Assembly (NCBI RefSeq): GCF_027580225.2
Contig: NW_027395283.1
Coordinates: forward strand, 7,196,501 to 7,260,500
Direction of reading: 5' to 3'
Length of the DNA stretch: 64,000 nucleotides
Source: Misgurnus anguillicaudatus
Lineage: Eukaryota; Chordata; Actinopteri; Cypriniformes; Cobitidae
The translations under genes and the position numbers were made by a program. The notes under the pieces were generated by a model. It saw only the letters and a list, made by a program, of their open reading frames with translations, was not told the DNA's origin and did not search any database. Shown here piece by piece: positions 58,440 to 64,000 of the stretch; position 1 is the first letter of the stretch; the number at the start of each line of letters is the position of its first letter.

Positions 58440-59310
58440 ATGTATTATCTATAATATAATAAATATTCCATTAAAAAAAGAAAATTGTCTAAACAAAGAA
58501 ATAAATGTCATGTCAAGTCTTACGGGTATTTGCTGTGTGACAGTGATGGTGGGCTCAAAGAAATTTCTATTCAGAAGACAAGTGAAGTGTTCTTCATTAT
58601 GTCATAAAAAAGGAGACTGTACAATCTGTACGGATATAAAATATATATATTTTTTACTAAATAATAGAATTTTAATCTGGAATGGGTTATTCCAGAGACA
58701 CGTGATTCTGTCTATAAGCAGCATTTAGTATGAGCTTGTTGGTTTGCTTCAAAGTTTAGAGTGACACAATAAGTTTTGTGTGTTTTCTGGGACTGCCTTA
58801 ATTTTAAACAGCAGACATAAATGGATATATGTTTTTTATATTATATATATTTGCTACAAAAAGCATGAGCACTGTAGGGAATCGAACCCCATCCCAGTAT
58901 ACCAGGAGTACCATTACCAGTGTTTTTTGCTTTTTGAAACTAGGTAGATGGTAAAGCAAAACCTGCATTGGCAACAACATAAGATTAGCAGTACTGTGTA
59001 ACTTTAACATTTCTTTAGGAATTAATTTATGAATCAAATGGCAGATAATAGCAGGATTTCTTGTGTAGTTAATATATTTTGTTTAGTTGATGTGTATTAC
59101 TATGCACTGTAGTTCTGAATAAGTTTTAACAGATGCAAATTTGAATACATTTTTAAAATGTAAATGTTGTTGCAATACAGGAAACAAAACCATTATTATG
59201 AAAGATAGTTGTAAAGCAATAATGTATTATTATCAAATATATAGTTGTTGAAAATGGATATAAAGTCTTTGTCCGGTTTATTTGTCAGATGATTCTGTTT
59301 ATTATGTTAA
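58440..59310. other. No gene recognised
   Basis: AT-rich sequence without repeat structure or credible coding frame. A B-box-like GGTTCGATTCC on the minus strand at about 58868-58880 has no matching A box at the right distance. Confidence 0.4.
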
Positions 59311-59319
59311 ACTTATATT

Positions 59320-59960
59320 TCTTCTTTCAGTAAAGACACACTGCAATAGAGCTATATTTGGATCAGCAGAGATAAAGTATCCACAAGGATGTGAATTCTC
59401 TCTCCACCTCCATTGCCAAACAAAGCTCGCTAAGAAGTCAATGTTTCTCTCCACCACCTTGCCAAACAAAGTTTGCTAAAGAATTCAAAGTTTCATTTCT
59501 ATTTCCAGTAAAGATGCACTGCAATAGAGCTATATTTGGCTCAGCAGAGATAAAGTATCCACAAGGATGTGAATTCTCTCCACCTCCATTGCCAAACAAA
59601 GCTCGCTAAGAAGTTAATGTTTCTCTCCACCACCTTGCCAAACAAAGTTTGCTAAAGAATTCAAAGTTTCATTTCTATTTCCAGTAAAGATGCACTGCAA
59701 TAGAGCTATATTTGGCTCAGCAGAGATAAAGTATCCACAGGGATGTGAATTCTCTCTCCACCTCCATTGCCAAACAAAGCTCGCTAAGAAGTCAATGTTT
59801 CTCTCCACCACCTTGCCAATCAAAGTTTGCTAAAGAAGTCAAAGTTTTATTTCTATTTTCCAGTAAAGATGCACTGCAATAGAGCTATATTTGGCTCGGC
59901 AAAGATAAAGTATCCACAGAGGTTCTCTCTTCACCTCCATTGCCAAACAAAGTTCAACAG
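59320..59960. repeat. ~177-bp tandem repeat, 3.6 units
   Basis: Unit starts (CAGTAAAGA) near 59328, 59505, 59682 and 59860. Each contains CTGCAATAGAGCTATATTTG and AGATAAAGTATCCACA. The last unit is shortened. Frames on both strands are repeat artefacts. Confidence 0.88.
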
Positions 59961-59984
59961 TAAAACCTACAAATGATCACATTT

Positions 59985-60640
59985 CCAATAATCCTTAGAA
60001 GTTAGACGTATTAGTAAAAGAACATAAAATACCCTCATGGTCACTGAAATATGTTGGAAGCACTACTGCTTCTACATCATAATGTGTTGTTTTCACATAG
60101 ACATGATCAATCAATGTGCCTTTTTCTGTTGTAGTTTGTGTTACGTGTTGAACAAACCCTCTGTTTGTTATAAACTTGCAGATTGTTGAAGACTTTAAAA
60201 TTTTTCATTAAAATCTCCCATAACAACAGTTGTACTACATATAGGTTCTAGAAAATCAAGTAATTTGTCAAGATTTTCTTTAAACACAGACACTGGATAT
60301 GATGGTGGTCGATAAATAACTGCTATTAATATGTTGTGTGTAGTGTAGTTGCAAATTAAACATTCTAAATTAAGATTTGGTACCTCGATAATGTTATTTG
60401 CTAAATTGTCTACGGTATACATTCCAACACCACCATGCTGTTGAGTTTGTATTTCAATTAATGTTGGATTACTAGAATTGTAAGATAAACTTCTTGGATT
60501 ACTGTGAAAACTATAACCATTAATCTTTACAGTTTCAAATGACATATTGTCAGGTAACCATGTTTCAGTAACAGCGATACAGTTAGGCTGTGTGGGATTT
60601 GATTTTATTTTATTAGTCGTGCTGTTTATAATCTTAATTC
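59985..60640 (-). pseudogene. LINE endonuclease (APE-type) domain fragment
   Basis: Minus-strand coding resembles the start of a CR1/L2/Rex-type LINE ORF2: PTQPNCIAVTETWLPDN, HGGVGMYT, LIAVIYRPPSYPVSVFKENL, the catalytic GDFNE block, then after a frame change near 60193 TEKGTLIDHVYV and the SDHEG block. In life this endonuclease nicks target DNA. The domain is complete to its last motif but has one frameshift, and no RT follows, because a tandem repeat begins instead. Its 5' side is cut by the LTR at about 60642. Confidence 0.8.
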
Positions 60641-60641
60641 A

Positions 60642-61740
60642 TGTGTATTATTAAAACAATGATTTCTGTGCTGAGTACAAGAGAGCTGTCTGTGTGTGGA
60701 GGGTTATTGGGGGGATGTAGCTTGAGTGAAGGAATTTCCAGCTGGTGGCCGAGCAAAGAGATAAGGAGATAAGAGCAAAGCTTTAAGGAGAAAACAAAGA
60801 AGTGCATGCTTTTGATATTAGTTCACTGGCAATCATTCATTTCCAGATTGTTACATGTAGAGGTGTTTGGATTTATACAATTACATGTTGCTATGAATAT
60901 TAATGTGTTAAAATATATAAATGATTATGCCTTTGTGCCCATGACTAATGTAGAAGATTGCCCTGTAATAAGACATTGACATGTAGGGATGAAATGCTCG
61001 AGGGCACAAAGTGGCTGATGTGTGTGTGGGAGCCAGGGGGGCTGTAAAAAGCCCTAAGGGAAAACATACTGAACAGATGTTTTTTAATGATGATAAAAGT
61101 GTTTGCTTAGAAGTAGTATTGCAGTAAAAGATTTAATATGTGTTTATCTATCTAAAGAAGTTAATGTGTGCCTTATTCATATAACCAATTTTACGAATAA
61201 TGAAATTATGTCATGATATTGAAATGTGTTCTACATAATAATCACTTTTATCTTACAGTTTGTTTTTTATGAATAAATGAATGTTTTATTAATGATTTGT
61301 TTTTAAGAAAGCATTATAAAATGCTATGTGAAGTCAATCATATGTAATGCTATGTGAAGTCAATCATATGTAAAGTGGAAAAGTACTGGGGGGAGAAGAA
61401 ACAAACTGCAGGACTCTCAAAGTTGGGGGAGAGCAGTTGTTTTTTCCTTTGTCTGTGTGTTTATCTTTGCCTATTAGGCTAAAACTGGGTGTGGTGAGGG
61501 AGTCAGATTCACGAGGAAAAGCAGCCTTTGTGGGTGGAGATTCTAAGAAGAAGATCGACGTCACATACTCTATAAATAGTTGTTTTCCCAAATGCTGGGG
61601 GTTGTTGCTTGCCGATTGTGGCCTTGAAACAACCCGGCGCGCTGTAAACTTTTTCATATCTGATCAATAAATATTCAATTTAGATATTTGTGTCTTTCCT
61701 CCAATTATGAACATGCAGATGGACGCCTTAAAGTCCAACA
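60642..61740 (+). repeat. 5' LTR of a retrovirus-like element
   Basis: Begins TGTG just after the LINE fragment (start uncertain by 2 nt) and ends CCAACA. Contains TATAAATA (61571-61578) and AATAAA (61666-61671), so U3, R and U5 can be placed. The 3' LTR is outside the window. Insertion into the LINE coding sequence marks the left boundary. Confidence 0.8.
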
Positions 61741-61742
61741 AT

Positions 61743-61760
61743 TGGTGATCCCCGACGTTG
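61743..61760 (+). other. Primer-binding site, tRNA-Trp-like
   Basis: TGGTGATCCCCGACGTTG lies 2 nt after the LTR. Apart from one extra base it matches the complement of the tRNA-Trp 3' end, the primer type used by avian alpharetroviruses. Confidence 0.75.
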
Positions 61761-62492
61761 TTGGAGGGAAAAGAAGATTAAGAGAAGTTTCGAATTGCTT
61801 AAGATTGAGTAAGGGAGGGCTCCATTTCAACACAAAAGACCGGTCTTCTAAAACAAAGGTAAGCAGAAGCCTGTTTTATCAAATTCTGCTATTGGACATA
61901 TACCAAATTAATTGTGTTGATAAGGAGATCCAAACTGAAAGTAATAAATAATTGAATAAAAGATCAGATTGAAAAACTTAAAAAAAAAAAAATAATAAGG
62001 TTAATAGAAAGAGAGAATAGGGTTGAATGGTCCCTTGGGTGAAAATCCCATAAAGGTAAAATTGTGGTTGGAGTCCATTAATGTACTAGACATTATAAAT
62101 TTATTAGTTTGGGTTAGAGGCCCTTAATGTATTAGACATTATAAATTTATTAGTTTGGGTTAGAGGCCCTTAATGTATTAGACATTATAAATTTATTAGT
62201 TTGGGTTAGAGGCCCTTAATGTATTAGACATTATAAAGTAATAAGTTTGGTTAAAGGCCATCGAGTTAGAGTCTCGTAAATTTATTATTTTTTTTGGGTT
62301 AAAGTCCCTCGGATGAAAGTTCCGTAAATTCTTTGTTTATCGTTTAATTTGCCTGGGTTGAGTTGTTCAAATTGATTTGTTGGTTTGAGTTGTCCAATTT
62401 GAGTTTTTGTGATTAATCGTGTTGGTGAAATTTTGATGTATTGTTTTGAAATATTGCTGTGAAGTTGTTACTTTATGAAAATTGCATGAAAA
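61761..62492 (+). promoter_or_regulatory. Retrovirus-like leader with splice donor and 46-bp tandem repeat
   Basis: A donor-like AAAG|GTAAGC lies at 61859. A 46-bp unit (GGGTTAGAGGCCCTTAATGT then ATTAGACATTATAAATTTAT) repeats from about 62065 to 62250, with starts at 62111, 62157 and 62203. Several short TAA/TGA-rich stretches make it non-coding. Confidence 0.7.
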
Positions 62493-62879
62493 ATGGCTGA
62501 ATTTCAGAAAGAATGTGATGAATATGGTTGTTCACCAGTATATGTGCAATGGCAAAAAGTGGTTAAACTTATGATGGCCCAGACAGACCCAAAAGATGTT
62601 AAGAAAAGACAAAAAGAGGGTGAATTGGGCTGGAAAATATTGAGAGATGAGAATTGTTGGGAACCAGAAGAGAAAAAAAGGGTTCCATTAGCGCCGATTG
62701 TTTTTGCTATGGAACAAAGAATTGTGAACAAAATCAATGAAGTGAAGGGTAAAGGTAAATGGTATGGAAAAATAAGGATTAAACAATTGTTGTGTGGAGA
62801 ATTAGAAAATAAAATAATTGGAGTTCAAATGTGGAAACATTTGATGTGGCATTGTGTGAGGAGAAATAAAATTAAATAA
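62493..62879 (+). CDS. Small Gag-like ORF of the retrovirus-like element
   Basis: 128 codons, the first substantial ATG frame after the leader. Charged and Trp-containing, starting MAEFQKECDEYGCSPVYVQW, with a Lys-rich middle and a basic C-terminus (HLMWHCVRRNKIK). Position suggests a matrix-like Gag start, but I see no capsid or zinc-knuckle motif. The fragment at 4203 ends at the equivalent stop, so this terminus is shared by the family and is not a private mutation. Downstream is 1.1 kb without a long frame. The function is not established. Confidence 0.5.
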   Translation: MAEFQKECDEYGCSPVYVQWQKVVKLMMAQTDPKDVKKRQKEGELGWKILRDENCWEPEEKKRVPLAPIVFAMEQRIVNKINEVKGKGKWYGKIRIKQLLCGELENKIIGVQMWKHLMWHCVRRNKIK

Positions 62880-64000
62880 AAATATAAACTAATGAAAGAT
62901 AAGAGGAGATAATTAACAGACAAAGAAATGTTCAAAGGGAGAAGGAGAGAAAGAGAGAGAGAGAGAGAAAGGGAGGGAGAAGGTCAACTACCATAGCTCG
63001 ATGGAATTGTGAGATTAAGCTAAATCTAGCAGGAAGACAGAAGTAAAGCCTTGAAAAGAAAAAACAACAAATTAGAGAAAAAAGTAGAGACCAAGTTATT
63101 AAAGGTGGAAATAAAGAGAAAAATAAAAAGGACAGGAAAATTATTAAAAGGTGAATGACATAGATAAATTATACAAAGATAAATTATTACAAAATGAAGA
63201 GGAGTATTCATCTGATGATTGAAGGTGGTCACAAGATAAATTTTATTTTAAATTGAAAGGCAATATTTTGCAATGGGTTAACTTAAACTTTGAAAGGCTG
63301 AAAGCTCTGATCCTTTGACATTCAAGAAAGTGAATAAAAGCTGGCAAGAAACAGACAATGAAAAACTGTGTGTGACATCAAAGTGTTGGAGTTGCAAAGA
63401 GAGGATTAACTCATAAACTGGACTGTGGACAAATCATAAATGAATGGGATTATATGAAGCAGTGATGGGGGCACTGCACAATGTTCTGAAAAAGACTGAG
63501 TGGAGTCCAGAAAGACTAACACAGACAATAATGTTCTTGGAGGCATGAGAAACTGGAAAACACTTCACTGGACACTGAACTTTTTCATCTTCATATGAGC
63601 CTTTGAGTGAAAAAGGGGAAAGAGTAAAACAGCCGTTCAATGTTTAAGTAAAGACCTTGACATAATAGGGACACAGACAATCTTTATGAGAAAATCAGCT
63701 AGACAAATTTAAAAGCTGATCGAGAACTTTGTTGTTAGGTGTGACTACCTGTTCTGAAATCAAATCAGACTCCTATTAATCTGACAGGAAGAAATGAATG
63801 ATTGAACTTGGTATCTACAGAGGAAGTTAGAACTCCAATGATGGTACTAAGCTAAAAAGCAAATATAAATGGCATAGAACAGCTATGGCAGAAAGGAAAT
63901 TAAAATAAATAAAAAACAAAGAGAACACTATAGAACACTATAAAAGGTAAACAAGAAAAGCTGTGAGAATAGAAAAATAACTGATTATTGTAACAAACTT
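62764..64000 (+). repeat. Retrovirus-like repeat, copy 2 (matches 4203-5474)
   Basis: Direct, same-orientation repeat of copy 1 about 58.6 kb away, running to the window end. It includes the last part of the small ORF, the (AG)n tract near 62947-62969 and the non-coding body. The element continues beyond the window. Confidence 0.88.

Noticed and set aside
58855..58925. tRNA-like sequence on the minus strand (GGTTCGATTCC box)
   Set aside because: No A box or cloverleaf could be drawn at the right distance. At most a SINE or tRNA relic.

Overview
This window is eukaryotic nuclear DNA from a teleost fish, most likely a cyprinid (zebrafish or carp relative). It has an AT-rich background, many TA-, TTAA- and 8-bp-duplication DNA transposons of cyprinid type, L2-like LINEs, a Ty3/Gypsy element with a PNMA-like gag, long (TG)n tracts and the high-copy teleost GGGCCCGAGCACC repeat. 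There are no bacterial genes, operons, rRNA or credible tRNA genes. Nearly all of the sequence is mobile elements nested inside one another.

The only host gene I can support is the 5' end of a fish-type NLR gene (NLRC3-like / NLR-C group) on the minus strand. A short first coding exon lies at 42995-43044. Four tandemly amplified exons lie at 8023-8139, 7704-7850, 7385-7531 and 7066-7212. They sit in repeat units of exactly 319 bp, and every internal exon has symmetric phase and an open frame. The NACHT/LRR part is not here and would lie beyond the left edge.

Between the first NLR exon and the amplified exons is a giant imperfect palindrome (8182-42767, axis near 31715). Its arms carry sub-repeats, and its core is a ~143-bp satellite array that inverts at the axis. 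Each arm has separate insertions, so the other arm shows the empty site. The left arm holds a hAT inside a hAT (8537-11095), a long nest (L2 LINE at 11474-26487, containing a hAT-Tip100-like element at 13023-26251, containing a Gypsy at 17546-26105), and an LTR-like unit (27262-27883). The right arm holds a TTAA-flanked element (34184-39582, itself split by a 2.7-kb element with a 123-bp minisatellite), a TTAA MITE (39587-39949) and a hAT (40232-42530).

Left flank (1-7000): a fragment of a retrovirus-like repeat (4203-5474) next to a hAT (2043-4162) that itself contains a TTAA foldback element. Right flank (43-64 kb): a Gypsy remnant, a GTAGGCC-type minisatellite, a second inverted copy of the 40-kb hAT (47707-49672), a 50.6-56.5 kb field of the GGGCCCGAGCACC repeat, a hAT (56528-58004), a 177-bp tandem repeat, a LINE endonuclease remnant, and finally the LTR, primer-binding site, leader and small ORF of a retrovirus-like element (60642 to the end). 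The body of that last element matches the copy at 4203-5474.

All boundaries were read by eye. Target-site duplications quoted as exact were checked base by base. Palindrome ends and LINE breakpoints are good to a few bases only. Family names are recognition, not database results.
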